A DNA stretch of 64,000 nucleotides from an uncultured Clostridia bacterium. Lineage in GTDB: Bacteria; Bacillota; Clostridia; Oscillospirales; Ruminococcaceae. Every line of letters starts with the position of its first letter. Within the stretch, counting starts at the first letter, position 1. Shown here piece by piece: positions 32,778 to 43,305 of this stretch. The position numbers were made by a program, and so were the translations under genes. Under the pieces are notes generated by a model that saw only the letters and a list, made by a program, of their open reading frames with translations, ran no database searches and was not told the DNA's origin. The stretch lies in NCBI GenBank assembly GCA_947168885.1, contig CAMVNQ010000014.1, positions 1 through 64,000 on the forward strand. Reading direction: 5' to 3'.

Positions 32778-35700
32778 TTATTTCACCTTGACTGTCGCTT
32801 TTGAAGCCGTTCCGATCTTCGTCCAGTCGCCGCCTACAAACGCCTTTACTGCGTACCTGTACGTCTTACCGGACTTAACTCCGCTTATCGTCTGCGTCAG
32901 CTTCGTAGTCTCTTTCACGAGGGTCCACTTGCCGTTAACGTACTTGTACACTGTGTACTTGTCCGCGCCGTTGACAGCGTTCCATTTCAGCGTGATCGTG
33001 CCGTTCTTTGTCGTTGCTTTCAGAACGGGCTTGTAGCACACCTTCACGGTGAGTTTGTAAGACTCGCTGACGGGGGTGAGCTTTCCGTTCACCTTCGCGC
33101 GAACGAGGAATTTGTACGTCTTGTTGTTTTTCAGCTTCAGAACATCTATCGTCGTTTTCTTTGTCGTTGCGAGCTTCGACCACTTGCCGTTCTTCGCGAC
33201 ATAGACATTGTAGTTCGCCGCGCCGGAAACTGCGTCCCATGTCAGCTTCACGCTGCTGCCACTGACTGTCGCATTTATCACGGGCGAGCCGAGCGAATGA
33301 TCGTCGATAATGATCGCGTAATCAGATGCGTGGTTGAAGTCGAGGTCTGCATTTCCGTCTGCATCGATCACAGAGCTCGATACGAATTCCAGCGCTTTGG
33401 TCAGCGGATTGTAATAGAACAGGTTCGCGATAAGTCCCACGTCCTGCTTGCGGAGCGGAAGTGTCATGACAGCCTTGAAACCGAACACTCCGCTGTGGTT
33501 GAGATGAAGCGTCGCGCTGTATTTCTCGCCTGTCACCTTGTTCCTGACTTCGACGGGAATGCCCGATGTTCCGAGCTTCACTCCGAGGTCGATCGAGCCG
33601 TTGACGCTTGCGATGTCCTTTCCGTTTATCGTCCACTTGATGCCGTCGCCCATGTCAAGCACAAGGTCAACATCCATGCCCTTGAGCACTTCGATTATCT
33701 CCTTCGGGAGCTCCGTCGTGCCGTTCATGTTGATCGGCAAAGTGCCGCCCTCGGGTATCTTCCCGATCTCTTCGATTATTGCCGGAACGCCTTCTTTATC
33801 TCCGACCTTCGGTACCTTTACAGGTGTCGGTGTAGGCTGCGGAGTAGGTGTAGGTGTAGGTGTAGGTGTAGGCGTAGGCGTAGGCTGCGGAGTAGGTGTG
33901 GGTTCCGGAGTGGGTTTCGGCTCTGGAGTAGGAGTGGGTGTTGGAGTCGGTTCAGGCGCATCGGTAACTGCGGCGGTAGGATCAGATTCGCCCTTATTCG
34001 CGGGCGATGTGGACTCTACATAAACGCTTATCTTATGCCCCTTGTCGTTTTTGGTAAGAGTGTAGACTTTTGCAACTGCGCCTACGACATTATCATCGTC
34101 TCTCTTCCACTGATATGTGTATGTTCCGCCTTCTTCTGAGGTGACATTCGCGGTAAGCATTTTCCCGACCTGAGCGGTGCCTCTTATCTCAACAAGGAGC
34201 AGCGTGGAAACATCCTCACTGTAAAAACCTCCCGCAGCCTGAGTAGATGTCGCTTTTATACGTGCGCAGACGGTAAATGACTTACCCGGAGCAAGATTGG
34301 TAAATTCGGGACTGTCCTGCCATGTCTCGCCGCCGTCTATGCTGTATTCACAGCTTCCTGCCAACGTCTCGTCAACAGAAAAAACAATGCTTGTTTCGGT
34401 AACGCTCACAGTAAAATCTATCGCGGCGGGGCCTTCGGCAGGTGTTACAGTAAACGCCTTTACCGCCGTTGCTGTACCAACGGTCACCGCTGCGTAGTAA
34501 TATCCCGGGTCGGTAGGCGCAGAGGCGAGCAGAGTGCCACCCGTCGTCGCCCCTTCGGTCGTTACCTGATAATAGCTTATCGACGGAACAGCGGGAAGCC
34601 CGTTCGTCGTTGTCCATGTCGAGTTCGGCGTTATCGTCGCGGTCTTGGGGTTAGCATCATAAGCAAGGTCTTCGGACGCGTTGAGCGTAAGGGTCGGAGC
34701 CGTAGTCACGTCGCAGGTTCCGGTACCGGAGCACGTTGCCGTTATAACGTCGTCTGTCGCACCGTATCTCCAATTATGAGTGTGAGTGATTCTCTGCTGC
34801 ACGGCAGGAAGCGTCATAGTCACATCTGCGGACGGTGTACCCGTGACAGTGAGAACGGTGTCGTCCTCGCTCAGAGTATAGGTAAAGCCCGTGGGAGCAC
34901 CGGTAGCCGACGCGAAATAATAACCCTCGGCGGCTTTGCAGGTTATCGCTGCTATTGCGCCGGTCACATCATTCTGCGTGCCGTTACCCGATGTTATGGA
35001 CGAGTTGGCGCCTGCGATAAACCTCACATTACGAGACACGGGATTTATTGTGAAAGATTTTTGAACAGTGCCCGTAAAGTTGCCCTTGCCGGTTACAGTA
35101 CAGGTGTAGGTTCCCGCTTCCACAGCTTCGATAACCGTCGCATTGCTGCTGTTTTTCCATGCAACGGTGTAATCTGTGTCGGCGGTCAGCACTGTATCGC
35201 CATGCTTTACGGTGACAGTCGGAAGCTGATTGCTGCCGCTGTAGGTGACAGAGGCAGCCGAAAGCGTGACCATTCCGCTTGTTATTTGTATAGCGGAGCC
35301 GGTATTTCCGTTTTCGTCGTAAGTCGCTTGTGCGATTTCTTCGCCGTTAACGGTGGAATTTTGGACGGTCGAGCTTGTTACGGTGCATTCTGTTACTGCG
35401 GAGTTTGAGATAATAGCTCCAGTTATTTCACTATTTGATATGCTTGTTGTGGATTGAGCCGCATTGGCATATTGATAGTTTGAAACGGTACAGTTGTTTA
35501 TTTCTGAATCGGTTATAGTAATGCTCGAATCACAATTGGAAATGCCGCCATTTATCACAGAGTCTGTTATAGTGGTTGTTGTTCTTTCACAATCCAAAAA
35601 ACCGTTCAATACGGTTCCATTCCGGACATTAAGTCTTCCTCCGACTGTGTTTATTGCAGGAACGTTACTGCAATTATCGAGAACGGTCGTGCCTTCAAAC

Positions 35701-36263
35701 CGCATACTCTTACTGTTTGCGGTAAATTCAACATTTGTCAAAGTAACACTATCGCTGGATTCGTTACCCCCAATGGAATTACCGCTGCAAGATTCGGCTT
35801 CAATAATGGTATTTTCAATTGTTAAATTTGTAGCCCATGAAAATGTAATTGCATCAAATCCATTATATCCGCTTGTAAGTTTTAATTTGCCTTTTGCATT
35901 TCCGGAACCGCCGTTTATAGTGACAGTTGGTCCCCATACCAAGTCTATATATGTTGCCTGTAGGGTATTACCGTTGAGATTTATTATTATGGGAGCTGCT
36001 GTGTCGTTAATTTCTATGTTCCCACTAAACACAGCGTTAGCATTAAGAGCATAATAGCCGGCTGAAAGATATGTTTCGTCTGTTGAATCGCTGCCTGTCA
36101 ATATCGTCGGATTATCTGCGGTTCCTCCATTAAGATAAGTATCCGCCGCGCTCGCAACAATGCTGAACCCCGGCAGCACCCCGTCGGGGACTGCACCTAT
36201 ACCGCCGACAGCTACGACTGCCGCAGTTATAACGCTTGCGATTTTTCTTGTAAACTTGTTCAT
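32778..36263 (-). CDS. Large secreted beta-helix / Ig-like / fibronectin III protein, paralogue A
   Basis: 1161 residues. A signal peptide spans about residues 1-40 ([13 protein letters not shown], then VASAAD cleavage region). Residues about 45-330 read as a right-handed beta helix with many short N/T/S-rich turns. Ig-like or MBG-like repeats follow (about 335-760, for example [20 protein letters not shown]). A threonine-proline repeat linker lies at about 770-811, then a domain of about 170 residues ([18 protein letters not shown]), and two fibronectin III-like repeats to the end ([31 protein letters not shown]). No LPxTG anchor is seen. AAAGGAC precedes the start. The C-terminal 350 residues closely resemble those of the gene at 36559. 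Likely adhesion or glycan binding, by inference. Confidence 0.85.
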   Translation of the reverse strand: MNKFTRKIASVITAAVVAVGGIGAVPDGVLPGFSIVASAADTYLNGGTADNPTILTGSDSTDETYLSAGYYALNANAVFSGNIEINDTAAPIIINLNGNTLQATYIDLVWGPTVTINGGSGNAKGKLKLTSGYNGFDAITFSWATNLTIENTIIEAESCSGNSIGGNESSDSVTLTNVEFTANSKSMRFEGTTVLDNCSNVPAINTVGGRLNVRNGTVLNGFLDCERTTTTITDSVINGGISNCDSSITITDSEINNCTVSNYQYANAAQSTTSISNSEITGAIISNSAVTECTVTSSTVQNSTVNGEEIAQATYDENGNTGSAIQITSGMVTLSAASVTYSGSNQLPTVTVKHGDTVLTADTDYTVAWKNSSNATVIEAVEAGTYTCTVTGKGNFTGTVQKSFTINPVSRNVRFIAGANSSITSGNGTQNDVTGAIAAITCKAAEGYYFASATGAPTGFTYTLSEDDTVLTVTGTPSADVTMTLPAVQQRITHTHNWRYGATDDVITATCSGTGTCDVTTAPTLTLNASEDLAYDANPKTATITPNSTWTTTNGLPAVPSISYYQVTTEGATTGGTLLASAPTDPGYYYAAVTVGTATAVKAFTVTPAEGPAAIDFTVSVTETSIVFSVDETLAGSCEYSIDGGETWQDSPEFTNLAPGKSFTVCARIKATSTQAAGGFYSEDVSTLLLVEIRGTAQVGKMLTANVTSEEGGTYTYQWKRDDDNVVGAVAKVYTLTKNDKGHKISVYVESTSPANKGESDPTAAVTDAPEPTPTPTPTPEPKPTPEPTPTPQPTPTPTPTPTPTPTPQPTPTPVKVPKVGDKEGVPAIIEEIGKIPEGGTLPINMNGTTELPKEIIEVLKGMDVDLVLDMGDGIKWTINGKDIASVNGSIDLGVKLGTSGIPVEVRNKVTGEKYSATLHLNHSGVFGFKAVMTLPLRKQDVGLIANLFYYNPLTKALEFVSSSVIDADGNADLDFNHASDYAIIIDDHSLGSPVINATVSGSSVKLTWDAVSGAANYNVYVAKNGKWSKLATTKKTTIDVLKLKNNKTYKFLVRAKVNGKLTPVSESYKLTVKVCYKPVLKATTKNGTITLKWNAVNGADKYTVYKYVNGKWTLVKETTKLTQTISGVKSGKTYRYAVKAFVGGDWTKIGTASKATVKVK

Positions 36264-36520
36264 ATATGTTGTCCTTTCAATTCGACCGTGCGAAAGCGAA
36301 GAATTGTTGTTATATACACTTTATTATATTACCGCAAGGACGATTTGTCAACATTTTCACCGCAAATCAACGCTAAAATTGGCGTTTGCGTATAATTTTC
36401 ACGCGCAGCCGTGCTGCTTTCCGTCGATATGACGATACAGGGTTACAATTTAGCTCAGGAAGATTTTCGTATACGCCGATCGATCGGGAACCATATAAGG
36501 ATCCGATATGTCTGAACCAA

Positions 36521-36553
36521 AGAAAAAGACGCAGAGCATTTCGCCCTGCGCCT
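36521..36553 (-). terminator. Terminator of the second surface-protein gene
   Basis: On the minus strand GGCGCAGGGC-gaaat-GCTCTGCGTC is followed by TTTTTC. It is a diverged version of the hairpin at 32745. Confidence 0.75.
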
Positions 36554-36558
36554 TTCTG

Positions 36559-39271
36559 TTATTTTACTTTTACTGTCGCTTTTGAAGCAGTTCCTACGCT
36601 TGTCCATTTTCCGTTTACATAAGCGCTTACAGCGTACCTGTACGTCTTACCGGACTTAACTCCGCTTATCGTCTGCGAGAGTTTTGTGGTCTCTTTCACG
36701 AGGGTCCACTTGCCGTTAACGTACTTGTACACTGCGTACTTCTCCGCACCGTTGACAGCGTTCCATTTCAGCGTGATCTTGCTGTCCTTTACGCTCGCTT
36801 TGAGCACGGGTTTGTAGCTCACCTTTGCGTCTGCTGTGAGCGCGTCATCCTTCGCTACAAGCTTTCCGCCGACCGTCGCGCGAACCATGAATCTGTACGT
36901 TTTGTTGTTTGCGAGTTTTGAAACCGTGAGTTCCGTTCTGCCGGTCGTCTTAAGCAGCTTCCATTTGCTGTCCTTGACGTAATAAACGTTGTAGCTCGTC
37001 GCGCCGCTTACGGGATCCCACGCGAGCTTCACGCTGCTTCCGTCCGCCGTCGCCGTGAGCTGCGGGTTATCGAGCGGATGATCGTCAACGATTATCGTGT
37101 AATCCGACGCGTGTCCGAATTCGAGATCGACCGTTCCGTCGTCTTTTATCTTGCCGCTCGCGATAAGTTCGAGAGCCTTCGTCTTCGGGTTGTAGTAATA
37201 AAGATTTGCGAAAAGTCCCGCGTCCTGCTTGCGAAGTTCGACTGTCAGAGTCGCGGTAAAGCCGAACGGACCGTTGTGCTTGAGGCTTAAAACAACGTTG
37301 TACTTCTCCCCTGTTACCTTGTTCAATACGTCGGAGGGGATCCCCGATTTTCCGACGGTCACGCCGAGGTCGATATTTTTAGTCGCGTCTGTGACGGATT
37401 TTCCGTTTATCGTCCACTTGATGCCGCCGCCCATATCGAGCTCGATGTTCACGTCCTTGCCCGCGATAGCCGAGATTATCTCCTTCGGAAGCTCCGTCGT
37501 GCCGTTCATGTCGATCGGCAGAGTTCCGCCCTCTGGAATCTTCCCGATCTCTTCAACTACCGCCGGAATGCCTTCTTTATCGCCGATCTTAGGCTCTGCC
37601 TTCTTCACGGGAGCCGAGGGTGTTGACGGTGTCGGAGAGGGTGTCGGGTCCGGAGTAGGTGTCGGTGTCGGAGTCGGCTCAGGCTCAGGCTCCTTATAAT
37701 TCGGGTCTTTTGCGCCGCAGCGCGTGCATTTGCCGTCTTTATAGTCATGCCCAAGAGCGGGTATATCGAGTGTGCTCTCGTTCTCTATCAGAGTGTATGT
37801 TTCGCCGTTCTTGCTGTAAGGCCTTCCGTCCTCGGCCTCGTAATGTGATTTTTTGCCTTTTGCAGTGCAGGACGCAGCCTTTTCGGGAACGAGCTTGTAG
37901 GTCGCATCTTTCCACTGCGCAGTCACGGTTATTTTATCGAGTAAAATATGTTTATTTAATATTCCTAATGTCTGTTCGGGGTAATAAATGCCATCATCAC
38001 CGGTTATCTCCCAATTACTGAACACCTTGTTCGCGGGTGCTGTAAAACCGCAGGCGGGAAATGTGAATATATCGCTGATCTTAGCGGTCGTATCCGCCAT
38101 TGTGCCGGAGCCGCCGTTCGCATCATATTTTACGGGGTAGGTTACTGCAGTTATCGTAAATTCTACCACTGCGGTCGCTCCCGTGATTGTTACGCTCGCC
38201 TTATATGTTCCCTCGCCTGTGGGGGCAGTCGTTGTCGCGGTATCCCAGGTGTTTTCACCGGTCTTTTTCTGATAGCTTATCGTGGGGTCGGCTGCCGTAA
38301 TGTTAGCCGTCCATGTCGCATTTTTCGACAGAGTCGCGGGCTTCGCCGAGCCGTCGTATGTAAGGTTTGCGGGCGCGTTAAGCGTCAGAGTCGGAGCGGG
38401 AGAAACGCTGCAGGTTCCTGCGCCGGAACACGTCGCCGTTATAACGTTACCGTTCGCGCTATAGCCCCACGAATGGGTATGAGGGCTTCTCCACTGTGCG
38501 ACAAGTGTCAAATCAGAATTTACGGTCACGTTTGCCTCGTTAGCGTAGGTAGTGGTGCTATTTTCGACCTTCCAGCCGTCAAAGGCTGTACCCGTAGGCG
38601 GGGTGAACGCACAGGCTTTAAGCTTTACCGTGCTTCCGCTAACGACTTTCTGTGCCGACATTGTTCCGCTGCCGCTGTTAGATAAATACTGTATTGATCG
38701 TAAAGCAGGCATTCCAGTGCCTCCCTCTATAGATCCGCCGGTCTGATTGATAGTCGTATTTGTACTATTATTTGAAAAATATGCTATAGTACCGCCGGTC
38801 ATATTGACGGTCGAACCGTTAGCAGGAGCTAATATAGTCAAATTGTTGACAGTACCGCCATTAACGTTACAAATGCCACTATTACTTAAAGCTATTTTTG
38901 TAACTGTTCCACTGTTTATTGTAATGTTAAAACCATATAGATAAGTATTAATTCCATAACCCATAATAGCTCCCCCCGGGTTTAGATGATGAAATGGTAA
39001 GTCCGATATTAGGCATACTGTTCTCGATATCATATCTTCCTGTTGTAATAGTCTTACCATTAAGATCAATCGTACAATCGCCTTGGAGCATTAAATAAGT
39101 GTTTAACGTAACATTTTCTTTAAGTACATAAGTACCGCCGGTTAAAAGAGTATTGTTATCAATCAAACTCTGAGTTATCTCAATCACTTCCGCCCCCGCA
39201 GTGACAGAGAACCCCACAAAGCAGGAAACAATTATACAGAACGAGAGAAAAACAGATAGAAACTTTTTCAT
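36559..39271 (-). pseudogene. Large secreted repeat protein, paralogue B, with a frameshift in a G run
   Basis: Read in two frames. Frame one starts at 39271 (AAAGGACGG upstream) with a signal peptide (KKFLSVFLSFCIIVSCFVGFS, cut after TAGA or so) and runs to a stop at 38948. Frame two continues from the G run at 38972-38977 (six G on the minus strand) to 36559. Removing one G joins them (SSKPGGAIMGYGIN) into about 903 residues: short beta-helix region, Ig-like repeats, a T-P-rich linker, the [18 protein letters not shown] domain and two fibronectin III-like repeats, as in paralogue A. The defect is a true mutation, a reversible slippage switch or a sequencing error; the sequence alone cannot decide. 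Confidence 0.8.
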
Positions 39272-39416
39272 AATTACCGTCCTTTCAGAAACGCGTTTTG
39301 AATATATACCGTAATAGTATAACACAAAGTGGGGTGAATTGTCAATATTTTTTCATGAATTGTCAAGTTTTTTGTGAGGAAGGACAGAATGAATATACAA
39401 TTTGCAGAGAAATAAA

Positions 39417-39481
39417 GCGCAGAGCCGAAGCCCTGCGCCTACAGAGGAACGACAAACCGCCCACAATGTGAGCGGTTTTTT
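39417..39481. terminator. Two adjacent terminator-like hairpins
   Basis: The first (39417-39439) is the same 23-base hairpin as after paralogue A. The second (AACCGCCCACA with TGTGAGCGGTT, 39455-39475) is followed on the plus strand by six T. The first can end the minus-strand transcript coming from the phosphoesterase operon; the second points to plus-strand termination. Confidence 0.65.
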
Positions 39482-39509
39482 CGTATTCTTAAAAGACAAT
39501 ACTGCGCAG

Positions 39510-39683
39510 TCAATGCGGTTCGTTGTTTTTGTTATCGGGTGTTCCGACACCTTTCTGCATCTGCTCGATAAATACTTCATAAGTTTTGTAATTATTTAAC
39601 TCGCATGAGGGACACGGGTTTACGATCGTCTGGATAATTCCCAGCTTATACGGGCATTTTTCGCACGGTTTGATGAGTTTCAC
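39510..39683 (-). CDS. Small protein with two CxxC pairs
   Basis: 57 residues starting at GTG (39683) with AGGAGG 7 bases upstream. The sequence KPCEKCPYKLG then NPCPSCELNNY gives C-x2-C-x(n)-C-x2-C, a zinc-ribbon-like pattern; the tail is EVFIEQMQKGVGTPDN. It begins 19 bases after the phosphoesterase stop codon, so it is the second gene of that operon. Function unknown; it was short enough to be missed easily. Confidence 0.7.
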   Translation of the reverse strand: MKLIKPCEKCPYKLGIIQTIVNPCPSCELNNYKTYEVFIEQMQKGVGTPDNKNNEPH

Positions 39684-39702
39684 GATAATTCCTCCTGTCT
39701 TT

Positions 39703-40476
39703 TTATTTTGCGTAATATTCTTTCATGTCGTCAAGTCTGAGGCAGCCGAGCTGGCCTCTGTCGCCCATAGCACAGCCGCAGTCAACTCCGATACGGTTAT
39801 GGTGATGCCATATTTTATTGCTCGGCGTTTTGGGAAGTCCGAATCCGAGCGGTTCTCTGACAAAGCGGATGTTTTCGTCTTCCTGCTGCAGCATAGGAGT
39901 GGGGGTATGTCCGAAGATGTACATAATATCATAGCTCGACGGCTGTTCAACTCCTGCCGAGCTTAAATGCGGCATCATCGGAGTTCTCTCCCACACGCTG
40001 AACTCTGCTTCGTTCAGATAATCGTCGTAACTGCCTTTTTCAAACTCTTCTGTTGGTGCGGCGTGAACGAGTTTGTACTTCTGTCCGTTTACCTCAACAT
40101 CATAATTCAGCGGCAGAGCAAGCAGGAACTTTCTGATCTTGTCCTGTTCATCCTCTGTCAGTTCATCCCAGCCGTTATGTGTGACCTCGCCGCCGTTTCT
40201 GTACCAAAGCATGAGAAGCCTGTTCTGTGGTTCGTCGGCAGTCGCTCCGCCATACGGGAAACCAAGTGCTTTCATCATCATATACTCATGATTTCCGAGC
40301 AGCATCCTGACGTTCGGCATCTCTGTGATCTTCTGCAGTATTCTGATACCGTCCTTCCCGCGGTCAATGACATCTCCGAGTATGTACAGCGTATCGTCGT
40401 CCTGTAAGTCGATCATCCTGAGCATCTTTTCAAACCGGTCAAGCCTTCCGTGAATATCAGATAAAACATAGATCAT
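39703..40476 (-). CDS. Calcineurin-like metallophosphoesterase (PPP/ApaH type)
   Basis: 257 residues. The signature blocks are YVLSDIHGRLDRF (D-x-H), ILGDVIDRGKDG (GDxxDRG), LLGNHEYMM (GNHE), and later KLVHAAPTE and FGHTPTP (His ligands). This is the serine/threonine protein phosphatase or diadenosine tetraphosphatase type. Cytoplasmic. A CGGAGG site precedes the ATG. Confidence 0.92.
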   Translation of the reverse strand: MIYVLSDIHGRLDRFEKMLRMIDLQDDDTLYILGDVIDRGKDGIRILQKITEMPNVRMLLGNHEYMMMKALGFPYGGATADEPQNRLLMLWYRNGGEVTHNGWDELTEDEQDKIRKFLLALPLNYDVEVNGQKYKLVHAAPTEEFEKGSYDDYLNEAEFSVWERTPMMPHLSSAGVEQPSSYDIMYIFGHTPTPMLQQEDENIRFVREPLGFGLPKTPSNKIWHHHNRIGVDCGCAMGDRGQLGCLRLDDMKEYYAK

Positions 40477-40553
40477 AGTTATTTCCTCCGCATTATATTA
40501 AACAAATTATATCACATTTTCGGAAAATGGTCAAATATTATCATTTTCGCTCC

Positions 40554-40859
40554 TTATACCGTTTCCGCAAATCCGTTCTCTGTATAATAATGTTCCTCAA
40601 GCTCACCGAATTTCTCTATAAGCTTCATCGGCAGATCTGTGTGTTCGGAAACGTAACGGTAAACGTCCTCCGATTTGACACAAGGTGCATTTTCAGGATC
40701 CGCTTTCTCATAAACGAAGTCAGGGTTACCGTAACCGCTAATACCTATCTCAGAAAGGTAAAATTCCTCGTTTTCGAGATAGTCGTACACTTGTCTCAGA
40801 GAGCTTCCGCTTTCTTTGGCAATATACCGTGCAAGGTCGTCAAAATCAAGTTCAGCCAT
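40554..40859 (-). CDS. Uncharacterised acidic small protein
   Basis: 101 residues, mostly helical (DDLARYIAKESGSSLRQVYDYL, then SEDVYRYVSEHTDLPMKLI). No motif I can name. AAGGAGAAATT precedes the start. The gene at 40876 begins just upstream on the same strand, with a 16-base gap, so the two are probably co-transcribed. Confidence 0.7.
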   Translation of the reverse strand: MAELDFDDLARYIAKESGSSLRQVYDYLENEEFYLSEIGISGYGNPDFVYEKADPENAPCVKSEDVYRYVSEHTDLPMKLIEKFGELEEHYYTENGFAETV

Positions 40860-40875
40860 AATTTCTCCTTTCAGT

Positions 40876-41097
40876 TTACCGAACGTTAGTTATCATCCAT
40901 CTCAGGCTTTCAAGAGAGCAAATCAAGCCGTCCATACCTTCCGAAACGGTTACTTCTTCGCCTGCATCGACTTTTTCACAGAAGCGCATGGACTGGTTCA
41001 AGTGTTCCTCGCAGTTGAACGCTCCCATCAGCTTTTCGTAAACGCTGTCTGCGATCTCGTCCTCATCGGGAATACTCTCACGCAGAGCGTTTATCAT
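40876..41097 (-). CDS. Uncharacterised small protein
   Basis: 73 residues, acidic and helical (IPDEDEIADSVYEKLMGAFNCEE, shown in part), no known domain. The start at 41097 has no clear ribosome site. Conserved spacing with the next gene supports it weakly. The 153 bases between it and the ATPase gene hold nothing I recognise. Confidence 0.55.
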   Translation of the reverse strand: MINALRESIPDEDEIADSVYEKLMGAFNCEEHLNQSMRFCEKVDAGEEVTVSEGMDGLICSLESLRWMITNVR

Positions 41098-41250
41098 ATT
41101 TTTGATATATCATTATTTGCGTACTGCACGACAGGCGTAAAACAATGATTGCGATTTTGTTGTTATATGCAGATGCGAAACTCAAGTGACGAACGATGTT
41201 TCTGGTCGTACTCATACCTGAAAAAGTCCATACTTCGGATAGAGTGTTAC

Positions 41251-42546
41251 TTACATATTCATCGACTCGTGATCCAGCAGAAAATCGTAAATGTTAAGAG
41301 TCAGGATCCCGTATTCATCATAATGTGCGGGAACCATGTCTTTGGTAATAATAATTTTTTTGAAAGAATCGTTTATATTTCTGAACGGACGTATTTCCTG
41401 AGTGCGTTTATTCTCATCCGGTATAGCGTATGCAGACTGAATGTAGCAGCGTTTAGAGCCGAGATTGCAAACGAAATCAACCTCAAGCTGCTTGCGTACA
41501 GAGTTGTTATTTGCATTTTTCTCGGTTACTTGTACGACTCCGACATCAACACTATACCCACGCATACGAAGTTCATTGTAGATAATGTTTTCCAGAATGT
41601 GGGTCTCCTCATACTGACGGAAGTTTATGCGGGCATTGCGAAGACCGAGATCAGAGAAATAGTATTTCTTGGGTGTCTCAATATACTCTCTTCCTTTAAT
41701 ATCATATCGCTGTGCCGATTCCATAAGAAATGAATCCTCAAAGTATTCAAGGTATTTAGTAACAGTTCCGGCAGTGATCCTTGATTTTTTCTCGCTGCGG
41801 AAAGTGTTTTTCAGTTTCTCGGGATTTGTGAGAGAACCTACTGCCGATGACAGCACATTAAGAAGATCTTCAAGCTCGCTCTGATTGCGGACTTTATGCC
41901 GCTTTATTATATCGCTGATATAGATCTCGCTGAAAAGATTATTGAGAAAAGCAGCCTTGTCGTTTGCGTCTTTACGCAGCACAATAAGCGGTATTCCTCC
42001 ATAAAGCATATATTCGGCAAGTCCTGCATATTTGTCACCGCTGTATACAGACATAAACTCCGAAAAGCTGAGAGGGTACATGTGTATCTCGTCGCCTCTG
42101 CCTGAAAACTCAGTGATTATATCCTTTGATAGAAATTTAGCATTGCTGCCTGTAACATAAACATCTACATTATCCTTGCGAAGATAGCTGTTCAGTACCG
42201 CTTCAAAGGAATCGAGCATCTGCACCTCGTCGAGCAGGAGATAATAAATACCGCTGTCTGCTACCTTAGTGCGGATATATGCCATAAACTTTTCTGGATC
42301 GGCTTTCCGGTTATTCTTCTGCATTTCGATCAGACTCTCGCCTATGAGCACCAGATCATCAGCGGAATCAAAGGCAAAGCGGATAATATGATCTTCCTGT
42401 ACACCGGATTCAAGCAGATGATGATAGAAGATAGTGTTCAGAAGATAGGACTTTCCGCATCTGCGAATACCTGTTATGACCTTGATGAGGCCATTTCCTT
42501 TCCGGTCTGTCATCTTTTTCAGGTAATAATCACGTTTTATCTCCAT
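41251..42546 (-). CDS. AAA ATPase with DUF4143 C-terminus
   Basis: 431 residues. Walker A is GIRRCGKSYLL (about residues 27-37), Walker B is YYLLLDEVQML, and VYVTGSNAKFLS is the sensor-like strand. The C-terminal DUF4143 part contains KKYYFSDLGLRNAR and the nuclease-like QLEVDFVCN. This family is widespread and mobile among gut anaerobes; its role is unproven. It is the same broad class as the ATPase at 2339 but a different subfamily. It has its own perfect promoter at 42593-42621. Confidence 0.9.
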   Translation of the reverse strand: MEIKRDYYLKKMTDRKGNGLIKVITGIRRCGKSYLLNTIFYHHLLESGVQEDHIIRFAFDSADDLVLIGESLIEMQKNNRKADPEKFMAYIRTKVADSGIYYLLLDEVQMLDSFEAVLNSYLRKDNVDVYVTGSNAKFLSKDIITEFSGRGDEIHMYPLSFSEFMSVYSGDKYAGLAEYMLYGGIPLIVLRKDANDKAAFLNNLFSEIYISDIIKRHKVRNQSELEDLLNVLSSAVGSLTNPEKLKNTFRSEKKSRITAGTVTKYLEYFEDSFLMESAQRYDIKGREYIETPKKYYFSDLGLRNARINFRQYEETHILENIIYNELRMRGYSVDVGVVQVTEKNANNNSVRKQLEVDFVCNLGSKRCYIQSAYAIPDENKRTQEIRPFRNINDSFKKIIITKDMVPAHYDEYGILTLNIYDFLLDHESMNM

Positions 42547-42592
42547 ACGATTTACTCCTACAATAGATTTTTGCAGCTTTATATGTATTTCT

Positions 42593-42621
42593 ATTATAGC
42601 ATGTTATGCTTTACATGTCAA
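42593..42621 (-). promoter_or_regulatory. Consensus promoter of the DUF4143 ATPase
   Basis: On the minus strand TTGACA (42616-42621) and TATAAT (42593-42598) are exactly 17 bases apart. Within the spacer AGCAT-aac-ATGCT forms a small palindrome that could bind a regulator. Confidence 0.8.
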
Positions 42622-42775
42622 TATATAATAATAGATTTGCGCATATAGGTGCAAATTTCTATTCTATATGTCTTGATGGGCGTGCAAGCATTATCATATT
42701 TCTGAATCTGAAGTATAATATTCGTAATGCTCAGGTCTGGGATTCGAGTTCGTTCACCAGTTTCACTCAAACGGG

Positions 42776-42812
42776 TTAACCACGCGGCTTATCGACTGCA
42801 TGGTTAAATTAT
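42776..42812 (+). terminator. Orphan terminator-like hairpin
   Basis: TTAACCA and TGGTTAA pair across about 18 bases, then ATTATTTTTG. No gene reading toward it is visible between 42650 and 42775, so it may be a leftover of a lost gene. Confidence 0.5.
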
Positions 42813-42939
42813 TTTTGTGTTAAAAGACCAACTATTACCTATCGGGGATTTATTGGAGACTTACGCGAAAAAGCATGAAGATACGGCAGAAACGGCTTGT
42901 AAGTCCAGTACAAGAGGGATCAAAATATTTTTCAACAAA

Positions 42940-42971
42940 TGCTTGCAATTGCAAGCAAAATGTGTTATAAT
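42940..42971 (+). promoter_or_regulatory. Promoter and palindromic operator of the toxin-antitoxin pair
   Basis: TTGCAA (42943-42948) and TATAAT (42966-42971) are 17 bases apart. The -35 box lies inside a perfect 18-bp palindrome, TGCTTGCAATTGCAAGCA (42940-42957), the expected kind of site for antitoxin autorepression. The antitoxin ATG follows 28 bases after the -10 box. Confidence 0.8.
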
Positions 42972-42999
42972 AATAAAAACATATTCGGGAGGCGATATC

Positions 43000-43305
43000 A
43001 TGGCAAATACAACAGCCGTTTACGCGAGGATAGATACTGACCTTAAAGAGAACGCAGAGGGTATTCTGTCAAAGCTTGGAATTACTCCGGCAAGTGCGAT
43101 ACAGATGCTTTACAGTCAGATTGTGCTGCGGCAGGGTATGCCGTTTGAGTTGAAGCTGCCCGCTCCTGCACCTGTAGCTATCGGCAGTCTGAGCAAGGAG
43201 CAGCTTGACGCTGAATTACAAAAGGGCATTGATTCCTTGAAAACCGGCAAACGTTACACAGCCGATGAGGTCGATGAAATGCTGCGTAAGGAGTTCGGGA
43301 TATAA
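43000..43305 (+). CDS. RelB/DinJ-family antitoxin
   Basis: 101 residues from the start at 43000 (CGGGAGG upstream); a longer frame to 42817 runs through the promoter and is rejected. The N-terminus is a ribbon-helix-helix DNA-binding part (TAVYARIDTDLKENAEGIL, GITPASAIQMLYSQIV), and the C-terminus (TADEVDEMLRKEFGI) would wrap the toxin. It overlaps the toxin start (TAATG). Confidence 0.9.
   Translation: MANTTAVYARIDTDLKENAEGILSKLGITPASAIQMLYSQIVLRQGMPFELKLPAPAPVAIGSLSKEQLDAELQKGIDSLKTGKRYTADEVDEMLRKEFGI

Noticed and set aside
33297-34139. Long antisense frame inside the surface-protein gene
   Set aside because: It mirrors the repetitive threonine-proline coding region and gives arginine/cysteine-rich repeats; a shadow of the real gene.
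42738-42775. String resembling the T-loop and CCA end of a tRNA (GATTCGAGTTC, then CACCA)
   Set aside because: The stem halves do not pair and no other tRNA arm is found nearby; at most a decayed tRNA end.
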